64,000 nucleotides of DNA, from the NCBI GenBank assembly GCA_963698995.1, contig CAVOTD010000011.1:124001-188000 (forward strand), written 5' to 3'. Every line of letters begins with the position of its first letter. Within the stretch, counting starts at the first letter, position 1. Positions 55,448-64,000 of the stretch are shown here, one piece after another. Position numbers and translations under genes: made by a program. The notes beneath the pieces were generated by a model. That model saw only the letters and a program-made list of their open reading frames with translations. It made no database searches and had not been told where the DNA came from. This DNA is from AP-15 sp963698995. GTDB taxonomy: Bacteria; Pseudomonadota; Alphaproteobacteria; ATCC43930; CGMCC-115725.

Positions 55448-56884
55448 GTGACATTGCTGAGATCGCGTAACGGCCGTTCCCGAGCCCTCGGGTTGGGATT
55501 GAACGCGGTCATGGCCGCGGCATTGTGCGGGTTGGCCAGCCGACACCCGGCAGGCGCCGGGCAGGTCCTGATGATGTCGGATGTGCATTTCGATCCGATG
55601 GCTGACCGGCGACTGGTCGACCGGCTGGCCGCCGCCGAACCGGAGCAATGGCGGGCGGTACTCGAAGGCTCCGACGATACGGCGCTTAGCCGATACGGCC
55701 GGGATACCAACTGGATGCTGCTGCGCTCGGCGCTCCAGCAGATGCGGGATGCCGCGCCGGACGCTGCCTTTGTGCTGGTGCCCGGCGATTTTCTGGCCCA
55801 CGATTTCCGCCGGGAGTTCGACGGCGCCGCCAGCGATCACTCAAACGCCGCCTATCGTGTGTTCGTGCGCAAAACGATGCAATTTCTCGCGCAACAGCTC
55901 GAGCAGACGTTCCCCGCCACGCCGATCCTTCCCGTGCTCGGCAACAATGATGAGGAGTGCGGCGACTATCAGCTGCAGCCGGGAGGGCCGTTTCTCGCCG
56001 ACACTCTGCCCATCCTGCGCGCCCTCGTCGGCCGCTCTGCCAAACCCGATTTCGCCGAGGATTGGCGGAGCTACGGCAATTACAGCGCTGCGGTCGGCGG
56101 CGTTCGGGTGCTCGCGACCAATACCAATTTCTTTTCAATTCGCTATCGCAATAGCTGTGGCTCACCCGGCGACGTCGACCCCGGGCGAGCCACCCTGGCC
56201 TGGCTGGAGGCCGCGCTCGCTGCGGCAAGGCAGGCGCAAGAACCAGTTTGGCTGGTGTATCACATTCCCCCCGGCTTCGACGGCTTTGCGACGCTGCGGC
56301 GGGGGGCGTGCCCCGGTATGATGATCCCGATGTGGGAGCCGGGTTACGCCGAGCCCTTTTACGCTTTGCTGCGGGACTATGCCGATACCGTCGTCGCCGG
56401 CTTCGCGGGCCATATCCACGTGGATGATTTCCGCCTGATCGGCGATGCCGACAGCCGCTACGCTTTCACCTTGATTACCCCTGCGGTGAGCCCGATTTTC
56501 GGCCAGAACCCGGCTTTCCGGACCGTCGTCTACGACGGCGCCGGCGCCATCCTCGACCAGACGACCTATGGTCTGACAAATTTGCCGGAGGCGAGCGCCA
56601 GCGGCGCCGTACCGCCGGCATGGCGACCGGAATATACCTTCACGCGGGAATGGAACCTGCCGCGGGTCGATCTGCCGAGCCTCGAGCGCCTCTATAAGAT
56701 GACCGAAGACGTCGACGAGGAGCGCGACCGATGGCACAAGATCTTCCCGGTTTCGAGCCTGGCCTATTGGCCGCAAGTCGCGCGCAGCGAAGGCGAGGCG
56801 CCGGCGGTAAGGGCGTTCCGCTGTGCCTCGGGTAATGTTCTGTTGCCGGATTACCGGCAATGCTACTGCGGTGGTCACAGCTAG
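55448..56884 (+). CDS. Metallophosphoesterase, sphingomyelinase-like, secreted
   Basis: About 478 residues from GTG 55448. A signal peptide (LGLGLNAVMAAALCGLASRH) is followed by metallophosphoesterase motifs: SDVHFD (44-49), VPGDFLAHD, LGNNDEECGDY and GHIHVDDFR. The long C-terminal region, with RNSCGSPGDVD and many aromatic residues, matches acid-sphingomyelinase-like phosphodiesterases. Likely a periplasmic phosphodiesterase of unknown substrate. Confidence 0.88.
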   Translation: MTLLRSRNGRSRALGLGLNAVMAAALCGLASRHPAGAGQVLMMSDVHFDPMADRRLVDRLAAAEPEQWRAVLEGSDDTALSRYGRDTNWMLLRSALQQMRDAAPDAAFVLVPGDFLAHDFRREFDGAASDHSNAAYRVFVRKTMQFLAQQLEQTFPATPILPVLGNNDEECGDYQLQPGGPFLADTLPILRALVGRSAKPDFAEDWRSYGNYSAAVGGVRVLATNTNFFSIRYRNSCGSPGDVDPGRATLAWLEAALAAARQAQEPVWLVYHIPPGFDGFATLRRGACPGMMIPMWEPGYAEPFYALLRDYADTVVAGFAGHIHVDDFRLIGDADSRYAFTLITPAVSPIFGQNPAFRTVVYDGAGAILDQTTYGLTNLPEASASGAVPPAWRPEYTFTREWNLPRVDLPSLERLYKMTEDVDEERDRWHKIFPVSSLAYWPQVARSEGEAPAVRAFRCASGNVLLPDYRQCYCGGHS

Positions 56885-56906
56885 GGTCGGGCTTCGGAGC
56901 AAGTCG

Positions 56907-58220
56907 ATGGAACTTAGCGATCGCTTCGGGCTCCCGGTCACCACGGCCTCCGCGACGGCGCTCGACCATTATGGGACGGCCGTCGATCTGCTGCTGTCGG
57001 CGAATATCGGCGCCGAGGAACGGCTGTCGCATGCCACGGCGGCTGATCCCGATTTTGCGCTGGCCCACATCGCCCGTGCCCGCCTGCTGCAGCTGCAGGC
57101 GCGCATGCCGGAGGCGAGGGCGGTAGCAGCGCGCGCCAGAGCGCTGCGCGACGGCGTCTCAGTGCGCGAACAACGGCACATCGAGACGATTGCGCTGGCG
57201 ATTGAAGGCTCTGCGGCGCAGGCCTGGACGCTGCTCCAGGAGCATGTTTCGGAATTTCCGAAGGATGCTTTGCCGCTCTCTTTGGCGCTCGGGGTTTTCG
57301 GGCTCCTCGGCTTCAGCGGGCGGCTCGATCATCACGAGGCGCAACTCGCGCTGCTCCAGGAGTTGGCGCCGCATTGGGGGGAGGATTGGTGGTTTCTCGG
57401 CTATCTAGGCTGGGCCTACATCGAAACGGGCGAGCTAGCCGTCGGCACCCGGTTGGCCGAGCGCTCGCTCGCCGGCAACCGGCGCAATGCTCACGCGGCC
57501 CACCAACGCGTCCATGGCTATTTTGAATCGGGGGACGCGGCCGGCGGCATCGCCTTTATCGAAGCCTGGCTGCCGGACTATGCCCGGGCCGGGCATCTGC
57601 ATTGCCATCTCTCCTGGCATCTCGCGCTCTTCGAGTTGGCGCAGGGTAATCCCGAGCGCGCCCAGGCGATCTATCTCGATAGTATTAGGCCCTCGGTCGC
57701 CCAGTCGGCGCCGATGCTTTCCCTTGCCGACTCGGCGTCGTTCCTGTGGCGCTGTGAACTTTATGGCGCCGTCCCGCTCGCTGAGCACTGGGCCGAGGTT
57801 GCGGCGCACGCACGCCGGCACTTCCCTCGGGCCAGCCTGGCCTTTGCCGACCTTCATGCCGGTCTCGCCGAAGCGGCCGTCCAGGACGCCATCGGAGTAG
57901 AGGGTCGCATCGGCGGCCTGCGCGGTATGGCTCGGGAGGGTCGCCTGCCTCCGGGCGAGGTCGCCCCCGCCTTGTGCACCGGCGCGGCCGCGCTCGCCAG
58001 CGGCGATGCCGCCAAGGCCGCGCGGGTGCTTGAACCAGCGCTTGCCGACTTGCCGCGGATCGGCGGCAGTCATGCGCAACGCGAGGTCTTCGAGGACTCA
58101 CTGATCGTGGCCTTTTTGCGCTCGCGGCAGCCGAGCCGGGCCGCGCCGCTGCTGCGCGTTCGCCTGGCGCGCCGGCCCTCTTCGCGCGACGAAGCCTGGC
58201 TCGCGCTCTGCCCCCAATAG
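56907..58220 (+). CDS. TPR-repeat protein
   Basis: 437 residues. Repeated helix pairs with A and G at TPR positions: ALAHIARARLLQLQARMPEA, WWFLGYLGWAYIETGELAVG and AHAAHQRVHGYFESGDAAGG, extending to the C-terminus. This family (also called TTC38-like) forms a long helical solenoid for protein contacts. ATG 56907 is preceded by GGAG. It begins 22 bp after the metallophosphatase, suggesting co-transcription. Confidence 0.78.
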   Translation: MELSDRFGLPVTTASATALDHYGTAVDLLLSANIGAEERLSHATAADPDFALAHIARARLLQLQARMPEARAVAARARALRDGVSVREQRHIETIALAIEGSAAQAWTLLQEHVSEFPKDALPLSLALGVFGLLGFSGRLDHHEAQLALLQELAPHWGEDWWFLGYLGWAYIETGELAVGTRLAERSLAGNRRNAHAAHQRVHGYFESGDAAGGIAFIEAWLPDYARAGHLHCHLSWHLALFELAQGNPERAQAIYLDSIRPSVAQSAPMLSLADSASFLWRCELYGAVPLAEHWAEVAAHARRHFPRASLAFADLHAGLAEAAVQDAIGVEGRIGGLRGMAREGRLPPGEVAPALCTGAAALASGDAAKAARVLEPALADLPRIGGSHAQREVFEDSLIVAFLRSRQPSRAAPLLRVRLARRPSSRDEAWLALCPQ

Positions 58221-58334
58221 CGGGGCTTTGTCCCGGCGCCAATGCCGGTCTGTGCGGAAATCATGGCCAACACCGCCAACCCCCGTGCTACGCTGGTGAC
58301 CGATCGATTTCCAAGACCGCTAAAGGAGGAAACT

Positions 58335-58655
58335 ATGGCGCAATCGCAACCATCAGCGGCCCGCGACCAGGTTCGCAATATCGTACCGGGATTGATCGAC
58401 CTCAGCGAACGGGTGCTGTTCGGCGAGGTCTGGGAACGCCCGGGTCTGTCGAAACGCGACCGCAGCCTGATCACCTGTGCGACCCTGATCGCGCTCGGTC
58501 GCGAAAAGCAGCTTGTCGGGCACCTGCAGCGGGCGCTCGACAACGGCCTCACCAAGAACGAGCTCAGCGAGGTGATCACGCATCTCGCCTTCTACGCGGG
58601 CTGGCCGGCGGCGATGACCGCGGCGCTAGTCGCCAAGGACGTATTCGAAAAATAG
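58335..58655 (+). CDS. Carboxymuconolactone decarboxylase family protein
   Basis: 106 residues. LFGEVWERPGLSKRDRSLIT, LGREKQLVGHLQRALDNG and ELSEVITHLAFYAGWPAAMT are the CMD fold. AAAGGAGG precedes the ATG by 6 bp. No CxxC motif. A second family member lies at 41819. Possibly a catabolic protein with the following dehydrogenase. Confidence 0.85.
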   Translation: MAQSQPSAARDQVRNIVPGLIDLSERVLFGEVWERPGLSKRDRSLITCATLIALGREKQLVGHLQRALDNGLTKNELSEVITHLAFYAGWPAAMTAALVAKDVFEK

Positions 58656-58720
58656 TCTCGGGAGCTCCCCAGACATCGCCTCGGGGGCACCGCACACGAA
58701 CCGAGACGCGGGAGGGCAGA

Positions 58721-59677
58721 ATGAAGATAGGGTTCATCGGGCTGGGCATGATGGGTTCGGGCATGGCGGCCAACCTGCAAAAGGCCGGGCACGAATTGGT
58801 CGTCCACGATCTGCGTCGCGCGGCGGCCGAACCCTACCTCGCCGCCGGCGCGGTGTGGGCGGACAGCCCGCGCGCGGTCGCCGAGGCGGCCGAACTGGTC
58901 TTCACCTCGTTGCCCGGACCGCCCGAGGTCGAAGCGGTGGCACTGGGCGAAAACGGCCTGCTATCGGGCATGAGCCGCGGAAAGGCCTATTTCGACCTGT
59001 CGACCAATTCGCCGACCATGGTCCGCAAGATCAACGCCGCCTTTGCCGAGCGCGACGTCTATATGCTCAATTCACCGGTCAGCGGCGGGCCGCGTGGTGC
59101 GCGCACCGGCAAGCTGGCCCTTTGGGTCGGGGGCGACGAGCAGATCTTCAACCGCCACAAACCGGTGCTTGACGCGATGGGCGACAAGGCGCGCTATGTC
59201 GGACCGATCGGCGCCGGCTCGGTCGCCAAGCTTGTCCACAACGGTGCCGGCTACTGCATCCAGACGGCGCTCGCCGAAATGTTCACGGTCGGCGTCAAGG
59301 CCGGGGTCGAACCGCTGGCGTTATGGGAAGCGGTGCGCGAGGGCGCCAGTGGCCGCCGTCGCACTTTTGACGGGTTGATCGACCAATTTCTGCCCGGCAA
59401 ATACGAGCCGGCCGCGTTTGCCTTACGCTTGGCCCACAAGGACATGTCGCTGGCGACCCAACTCGGCCGCGACTTCAATGTGCCGATGCGAGTCGCCAAT
59501 CTGGCATTGGCCGAGCTCTCTGAGGCGCTGAACCGCGGTTGGGGCGATCGCAACTCGCGCTCGCCCATGCTACTGCAGGAGGAGCGCGCCGGGGTCGAAA
59601 TCCGCGTCGACCCGAAGCGCCTCGAGGAAGCGCTCGACCGTGATCCGCCGGCCTCCGGCGATCCTAAACACGGGTAA
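58721..59677 (+). CDS. 3-hydroxyisobutyrate dehydrogenase-like oxidoreductase
   Basis: 318 residues of the beta-hydroxyacid dehydrogenase (GLYR/HIBADH) family. IGFIGLGMMGSGMAANL binds NAD(P), TSLPGPPEVE, MLNSPVSGGPRGARTGKLAL and GAGSVAKLVHNGAGY (with the catalytic Lys) are conserved. The substrate may be 3-hydroxyisobutyrate or tartronate semialdehyde. It is followed by a CaiB gene 90 bp downstream. Confidence 0.9.
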   Translation: MKIGFIGLGMMGSGMAANLQKAGHELVVHDLRRAAAEPYLAAGAVWADSPRAVAEAAELVFTSLPGPPEVEAVALGENGLLSGMSRGKAYFDLSTNSPTMVRKINAAFAERDVYMLNSPVSGGPRGARTGKLALWVGGDEQIFNRHKPVLDAMGDKARYVGPIGAGSVAKLVHNGAGYCIQTALAEMFTVGVKAGVEPLALWEAVREGASGRRRTFDGLIDQFLPGKYEPAAFALRLAHKDMSLATQLGRDFNVPMRVANLALAELSEALNRGWGDRNSRSPMLLQEERAGVEIRVDPKRLEEALDRDPPASGDPKHG

Positions 59678-59767
59678 ACGCCCATTTCCCGCTAGCTGGC
59701 GAGGGTGGGGAGGTCGCGTTCTACGGTGGGATAGATCGACTAGTTTTGACGGGAGGAGTGACGAGCG

Positions 59768-61000
59768 ATGGATGGGATGGGTGTGGAGCTGGATTGTCTC
59801 GAAGGCGTCCGGGTCGTCGATTTTACGCAATTTGAGGCAGGGCCATCCTGCACCGAATCTCTCGCCTGGCTCGGCGCCGAGGTGGTCAAGGTCGAGAACC
59901 CGAAGACCGGCGATCCCGGCCGCCGCCGGCAGCCGGGGCGGCCCGACGACGACCCTTGGTATTTCCATCAATTCAACGCCAACAAGAAGTCAGTCACCCT
60001 CAATCTCAAATCCCCGCGCGGTCTCGAGATCGTCAAGGAGATGCTGAAAAAAGCCGACGTCACGGTCGAGAACATGGCGCCCGGCACGATTGAACGGCTG
60101 GGGCTCGGCTATGACGCCGTCAAGGGGCTCAACCCGGGGATCATCTACTGCCAGGTCAAGGGCTTTGGCGCCGGCAGCCCCTATGAAAAAAACCTTGCCT
60201 TCGACATGATCGCGCAGGCGGCGGGCGGCCCTTTCAGCGTCACCGGATACGGCGACCGGCCGCCGGTCAAGCCGGGTCCATCCTTCGGCGACACCGGCAC
60301 CGGCATGCTGATGGCGATCAGCATCCTTGCCGCCTTGCGTAAGCGGGACCGCACCGGCAAGGGACAGCGGCTGCAGGTCGCGATGCAGGACGCGATGATC
60401 CATTACATGCGGGTGCCGTTTTCGCGCACCCAGCTGAGCGGCCAGGCTCAGTTACGCGGCGGCAGCGACCGGTCCCAGCCCGGCGGGCTCGTGCCTTCAG
60501 CCTTGTACCCGTGCAAGCCCGGCGGGCCCAACGATTATGTCTATGTCTTTACCAGCCGCGCCAATCCCGAGCATTGGACCCGGCTCCTCAAGGTGATCGG
60601 CCGCGACGACCTGGTCGGCGACCCTCGCTACGACACCAATCAGGCGCGCAGCGCACGTGCGGCCGAGGTCGACGAAATCATTGCTCAATGGACGCGCCAG
60701 CACACCAAGGAAGAGGCGATGAAGATCATCGGCGAGGCCGGCGTACCGGCCGGTGCGGTGTTCGACACGCTCGAACTGATGAACGATGGTTCGCTTGCCG
60801 AACGCGGGATCATGCAGACGATCGAGCACCCGACGACCGGCAAGGTAACAATGCCGGCTTGGCCGGTTCGTTTCGACGGCGCCCCGCCGCGGGTCAAGCC
60901 GTCGCCCCTCTTGGGTCAGCACAACGCCGAAATTCTCGGCGACTGGCTCGGCATCGGCGCTGCCGAAGTGGAGGCGCTGCGCACCGAAGGAATCGTCTGA
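59768..61000 (+). CDS. CaiB/BaiF CoA-transferase, paralogue 1
   Basis: 410 residues of the family III CoA-transferases. GVRVVDFTQFEAGPSCTESL, NANKKSVTLNLKSPRG and VTVENMAPGTIERLGLGYDA match; the catalytic Asp is in FSVTGYGDRPPVK or the neighbouring D of LAFDMIAQAAGG. A close paralogue starts at 62284. These enzymes move CoA between acids such as formyl/oxalyl or carnitine-type. The start at 59768 has GGGAGGAG upstream. Confidence 0.92.
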   Translation: MDGMGVELDCLEGVRVVDFTQFEAGPSCTESLAWLGAEVVKVENPKTGDPGRRRQPGRPDDDPWYFHQFNANKKSVTLNLKSPRGLEIVKEMLKKADVTVENMAPGTIERLGLGYDAVKGLNPGIIYCQVKGFGAGSPYEKNLAFDMIAQAAGGPFSVTGYGDRPPVKPGPSFGDTGTGMLMAISILAALRKRDRTGKGQRLQVAMQDAMIHYMRVPFSRTQLSGQAQLRGGSDRSQPGGLVPSALYPCKPGGPNDYVYVFTSRANPEHWTRLLKVIGRDDLVGDPRYDTNQARSARAAEVDEIIAQWTRQHTKEEAMKIIGEAGVPAGAVFDTLELMNDGSLAERGIMQTIEHPTTGKVTMPAWPVRFDGAPPRVKPSPLLGQHNAEILGDWLGIGAAEVEALRTEGIV

Positions 61001-61012
61001 CCGAGGGCACGA

Positions 61013-61381
61013 TCAGCGCCCGCGGTCTGCTGCGTGACACGGGGCGACGTTGATCTTGTCCATCTGATGCCGATCTCCGTCGACTTCGCTGAAAATCGCG
61101 CAATGGTGGCCCTTTGCCGCGATCCGAGCGACCGAAAACGCATATTCCTTGGGGCTGCTGCCGAAGGTAAGGGTGAGCTTATCGCCAACCGCGACGCGAG
61201 ACGGCAAGTTGATATGGTGGTACGTCTTGCAAGAGCTGGTCACGACCCAGTCGCGACACTTGGTCAGCACGCCCGGGGCTCCCGGCGCGACCGCTTGGAC
61301 CTCATCGGGCTCCCCGGCAGCGGCGCACCCGACACTGAGGATGGCGAGTAAGAGGCCTGCGATCAGGGTACGAAGCGGCAT
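61013..61381 (-). CDS. Secreted hypothetical protein
   Basis: 122 residues. Signal peptide LIAGLLLAILSVGCAAAGE; the mature part has four cysteines (LTKCRDWVVTSSCKTY, HHCAIFSEV, VAPCHAAD). I do not recognise it. Convergent with the CaiB gene. Confidence 0.65.
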   Translation of the reverse strand: MPLRTLIAGLLLAILSVGCAAAGEPDEVQAVAPGAPGVLTKCRDWVVTSSCKTYHHINLPSRVAVGDKLTLTFGSSPKEYAFSVARIAAKGHHCAIFSEVDGDRHQMDKINVAPCHAADRGR

Positions 61382-61457
61382 CAGCCTTCGCCTAGCGAGT
61401 ACGACATGGTAAATCTGCTTTCGCCATCATAGCGTTTCAACAGACGAGGAAACCACG

Positions 61458-62075
61458 ATGAAGCTTTACTACGCCCCGGGCGCCTGCTCGATCGGCATTC
61501 ACGTACTGCTCGAGGAAATCGGCAAACCCTATCAAGCCGAGGCTGTGAACCTCCGTGACGGCGCGCAATTCAAGCCACCCTTTACGGGCGTTAATGCAAA
61601 AGCGAAAGTTCCGACCCTCGAGCGCGACGACGGCTCGATCCTGACCGAATTCCCGGTCATCGCCCGCTGGCTGGCTCGCCAAAATCCGCAGGCGAACTTG
61701 ATCCCAAAAGACGAGGAAGCCGACACTCGGGCGATGGAAGCGATGGAATATATCGTCGGCACGATCCACTCCCAGGGCTTTACGCGCCTCTTCCGCTCGG
61801 AACGGTTTGCGCCCTCCCCATCTGATCACGAGGCGGTCAAGGCGACCGGCCGTGAGGTCGCCGAAAAGGGGTTCGCGCTGATCGACAAGGCGCTGGAAGG
61901 AAAGCAGTACCTAGCGGGCGAATTTTCGATTGCCGATGCCGCGCTGTTCTATGTGGAATTCTGGGCGAGCGGGCGGGCCGGCGTTCCGCTGCCAAAAAAC
62001 TGCGCCGCGCATTTCGACCGCATGAAGTCGCGCCCGGCCGTGCAGCGCGCCCTGCGCCAGGAGGGGTTGAACTGA
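61458..62075 (+). CDS. Glutathione S-transferase
   Basis: 205 residues. Thioredoxin-like N-domain KLYYAPGACSIGIHVLLEEI with the active Ser/Tyr region and cis-Pro in AKVPTLERDDGSILTEFPVI; helical C-domain ends ADAALFYVEFWASG. Conjugates or isomerises substrates with glutathione; it resembles GstB/beta-class enzymes. Lies between the two CaiB genes. Confidence 0.9.
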   Translation: MKLYYAPGACSIGIHVLLEEIGKPYQAEAVNLRDGAQFKPPFTGVNAKAKVPTLERDDGSILTEFPVIARWLARQNPQANLIPKDEEADTRAMEAMEYIVGTIHSQGFTRLFRSERFAPSPSDHEAVKATGREVAEKGFALIDKALEGKQYLAGEFSIADAALFYVEFWASGRAGVPLPKNCAAHFDRMKSRPAVQRALRQEGLN

Positions 62076-62142
62076 AATCCGCTTCGTAGCGGCAGACGTT
62101 TTTACAGCCGGGCTTGAAATACGGGAGGCAAGCTCGGTTTAT

Positions 62143-62223
62143 TCCCGTCACCCCCGCGGAAGCGGGGGTCCAGGGCAGCTGCTCATACCGGCCCCCTGGA
62201 TTCCCGCTTTCGCGGGAATGACG
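62143..62223. repeat. Palindromic intergenic repeat, copy 2
   Basis: CCCGTCACCCCCGCGGAAGC on one side and GCTTTCGCGGGAATGACG on the other, with GTCCAGGGCAGCT between. It shares blocks with the element at 50941-50990 on the opposite strand. Reads as a long imperfect hairpin. Confidence 0.7.
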
Positions 62224-62283
62224 AGTGACCCATTGATGAATAGTGGTACCATTTCGGGCCGGGCTCTTTGGGAGCAATTAGCG

Positions 62284-63486
62284 ATGGATGGAAACGCCGT
62301 ATCACCGAACTGTCTCGCCGGCATCAAGGTTCTCGATCTGACCCAATTCGAGGCCGGGACGAGTTGCACCGAGGCGCTCGCCTGGATGGGGGCCGAAGTC
62401 GTCAAGGTCGAAAACCCGAAGGGGGGAGAATCCGGCCGCCTTGGTGTCCCGGACCCCTACTATTTCATGGCTTACAACGCCAACAAGAAGTCGATCACCG
62501 TCAACCTCAAATCCGAACGCGGTCTAGCGCTGGTCAAGGACATGGCGAAAGGGGCCGATATCTTCACCGAGAATTTCGCGCCTGGCGCGGTCGAACGGCT
62601 AGGTCTCGGCTATGACGTCGTCAGCGCGCTCAACCCCCGCATCATCTATGCGCAGGTCAAGGGCTTCGGCGCCGGCAGCCCCTATGAAAACGGGCTCTGT
62701 TTCGATCCGATTGCCCAGGCCTGCGGCGGCGCCATGAGCATCACCGGCGAACGGGGCGGCAAACCGATCAAGCCCGGGCCGACCATCGGCGACACCGGCA
62801 CCGGCATGCTGCTTGCGTTCAGCATCGTCAGCGCGCTTTACCAGCGCGTCCAAACTGGCAAGGGTCGGCGGCTGCAGGCGGCGATGCAGGATTCCGTCAT
62901 GCATTACAGCCGCGGCATGTTTATCAGTCAGGCGCGGCTCGGCACGGCGGCGCCGCGGCGGCCGGCCGCCGGCGGCAATGCGCCCTCGGGGATCTATCCG
63001 TGCAAGCCGGAAGGTCCGAACGACTATGTTTACCTACTGACCAGCCGCGCCAATCCTGAGCACTGGCCGCGCCTCTTGAAACTGATCGGCCGCGAAGAGT
63101 TGATTGGTGACCCGCGTTATGACACCGCCGCTGCCCGGGTCGAGCACGAGGCCGAAGTCGACGAAATCGTCGCCGGCTGGACGCGGCAGCGCACAAAGCA
63201 GGAGGCCATGGCCCAGCTCAGCGGCGCCGGCGTGCCCGCGGGTGCGGTCTTCGATTCGATGGAGCTGACCAACGAGCCGAGCTTTGCACGTCGCGGCATC
63301 TTGCAGACCATGCATCATGGGGACTGGAAGATGACGATGCCGACCTGGCCGGTGCGCTTCGACGGCGCCCCGCCGCCGGTCAATCCGGCGCCGCTGCTCG
63401 GAGAACACACCACCGAGGTGTTGGAGGAGTGGCTCGGGCTGGATGCCGCGAAGGTCGAGGCGCTGCGCGGCGACGGGATCGTCTAA
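62284..63486 (+). CDS. CaiB/BaiF CoA-transferase, paralogue 2
   Basis: About 400 residues of the family III CoA-transferases, similar to paralogue 1 throughout (GIKVLDLTQFEAGTSCTEAL, ANKKSITVNLKSERG, GLCFDPIAQACGGAMSITGE). ATG 62284 is preceded by GGGAG at 62269; a 22-residue extension from 62218 overlaps the palindromic repeat and is unlikely. The two copies probably act on different acids. Confidence 0.92.
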   Translation: MDGNAVSPNCLAGIKVLDLTQFEAGTSCTEALAWMGAEVVKVENPKGGESGRLGVPDPYYFMAYNANKKSITVNLKSERGLALVKDMAKGADIFTENFAPGAVERLGLGYDVVSALNPRIIYAQVKGFGAGSPYENGLCFDPIAQACGGAMSITGERGGKPIKPGPTIGDTGTGMLLAFSIVSALYQRVQTGKGRRLQAAMQDSVMHYSRGMFISQARLGTAAPRRPAAGGNAPSGIYPCKPEGPNDYVYLLTSRANPEHWPRLLKLIGREELIGDPRYDTAAARVEHEAEVDEIVAGWTRQRTKQEAMAQLSGAGVPAGAVFDSMELTNEPSFARRGILQTMHHGDWKMTMPTWPVRFDGAPPPVNPAPLLGEHTTEVLEEWLGLDAAKVEALRGDGIV

Positions 63487-63533
63487 GCGCGAACCGATCT
63501 CCTCCTCCCGCGAGATAAGCGCGGGGAGGAGGT

Positions 63534-63809
63534 TCAGCCGATAATGCCAGACTGCGACCAGCCGATATCGGGGTTCCGATCGACGCCCGTATTCCGCGTC
63601 GAATGCCGGTTCGCTCGACCATTGAAATGCTTAGAGAAGGCCTGAGCTTGATCGGCTGCCTTGAACTCGAGAGAAACAACCACGCCGCCATCGTCGTCAC
63701 GGCAAGAAAAGCTGGAAGGTTCAAAGCGGTGCTCATCTAACCAAACCCGCATTGCCCCCATCTCTCGCGGCAAGTCGGTGAGGCTGAGGCGGATTTGTAC
63801 AGCGCGCAT
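63534..63809 (-). CDS. Hypothetical protein
   Basis: 91 residues; MRAVQIRLSLTDLPREMGAM, RVWLDEHRFEPSSFSC and VVSLEFKAADQAQAFSKHFN suggest a small alpha/beta protein. I know of no assigned function. Faces the last CaiB gene tail to tail. The remaining 190 bp of the window hold nothing I can name. Confidence 0.6.
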   Translation of the reverse strand: MRAVQIRLSLTDLPREMGAMRVWLDEHRFEPSSFSCRDDDGGVVVSLEFKAADQAQAFSKHFNGRANRHSTRNTGVDRNPDIGWSQSGIIG

Positions 63810-64000
63810 TTACGATGGCTCGGGTTGTTGGTCCTGCGAAGGCATAGTAAGGCATATAAGCAGCGGTGAGTTCGGCGTGGTGCCGCCGCCTCAAGATCTC
63901 ACAGCTTTGTCACAGGGAGGGCCGCCGTCGAGGCCGACTCAGTCGGCACCGCTGCCCGGCCGGGGTTCACGCCAATAATGATAGCGGTAAAGTTCGGCGC

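Noticed and set aside
1..64000. CRISPR array, tRNA or rRNA genes
   Set aside because: No regularly spaced repeats, tRNA arms or rRNA landmarks were seen other than the tmRNA.

Overview
The window is 64 kb of high-GC chromosomal DNA from an alphaproteobacterium, probably a free-living Rhodospirillales- or Hyphomicrobiales-type soil or water organism. The best evidence is a two-piece, circularly permuted tmRNA gene (about 51.07-51.35 kb, tag ANDNFAQEALAA) beside an alphaproteobacterial sspB, plus gapR (DUF2312), a DUF1244 gene, a long-form leuA with a leucine-rich leader peptide, and a CbiG-CobJ fusion. No rRNA, tRNA or CRISPR array was recognised.

Layout. 0-10 kb: an EF-hand protein, a ThDP enzyme with an unusual tandem N-terminal domain, leuA with its attenuator-like leader, and a short surface-polysaccharide cluster (Wza-like lipoprotein, HldD-type epimerase, GT4 glycosyltransferase), then an HpcH/HpaI aldolase. 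10.5-13.3 kb: a DUF1800/DUF1501 export operon. 13.4-19.6 kb: a degraded accessory island with lower-GC segments, bounded by a 56-bp direct repeat. It holds two toxin-antitoxin loci with palindromic operators, an AbiU2-like HEPN gene, membrane proteins and serine-resolvase remains. 19.6-22.2 kb: cobM and cbiG-cobJ. 22.3-32.9 kb: mixed housekeeping and catabolic genes. 32.9-36.4 kb: a decayed homodimeric-type isocitrate dehydrogenase gene split by an intact monomeric-type isocitrate dehydrogenase gene. 36.5-46 kb: LOG protein, LysM protein, GlcG-like protein, SDR, MFS, carboxymuconolactone decarboxylase plus amidohydrolase, an M15 peptidase and a CoA_binding-MetY fusion. 46-47.2 kb: AT-rich DNA and a lipocalin-like pseudogene. 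47.3-50.4 kb: a YdeP-type molybdoenzyme with fdhD. 51-53.6 kb: ssrA, sspB, class I fumarase. 53.7-58.2 kb: an ECF sigma factor unit, a metallophosphatase and a TPR protein. 58.3-63.8 kb: a CoA-linked catabolic stretch with two CaiB/BaiF paralogues.

Sequence state. Many genes carry single-base frameshifts (leuA, wza-like, hldD-like, glycosyltransferase, amidohydrolase, fdh-like and most of the island), often in short homopolymers. Long intact genes (cobJ, idh, fumarase, metY) show the rest reads cleanly. Frameshifts in otherwise well-conserved single-copy genes may be sequencing errors. The icd remnant, the second TA locus and the lipocalin remnant carry several lesions each and look genuinely decayed.

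The most interesting signals are the monomeric idh sitting inside the icd pseudogene, the tandem-domain ThDP protein, the leucine leader of leuA, the ssrA-sspB neighbourhood, and the repeat-bounded defence-type island.
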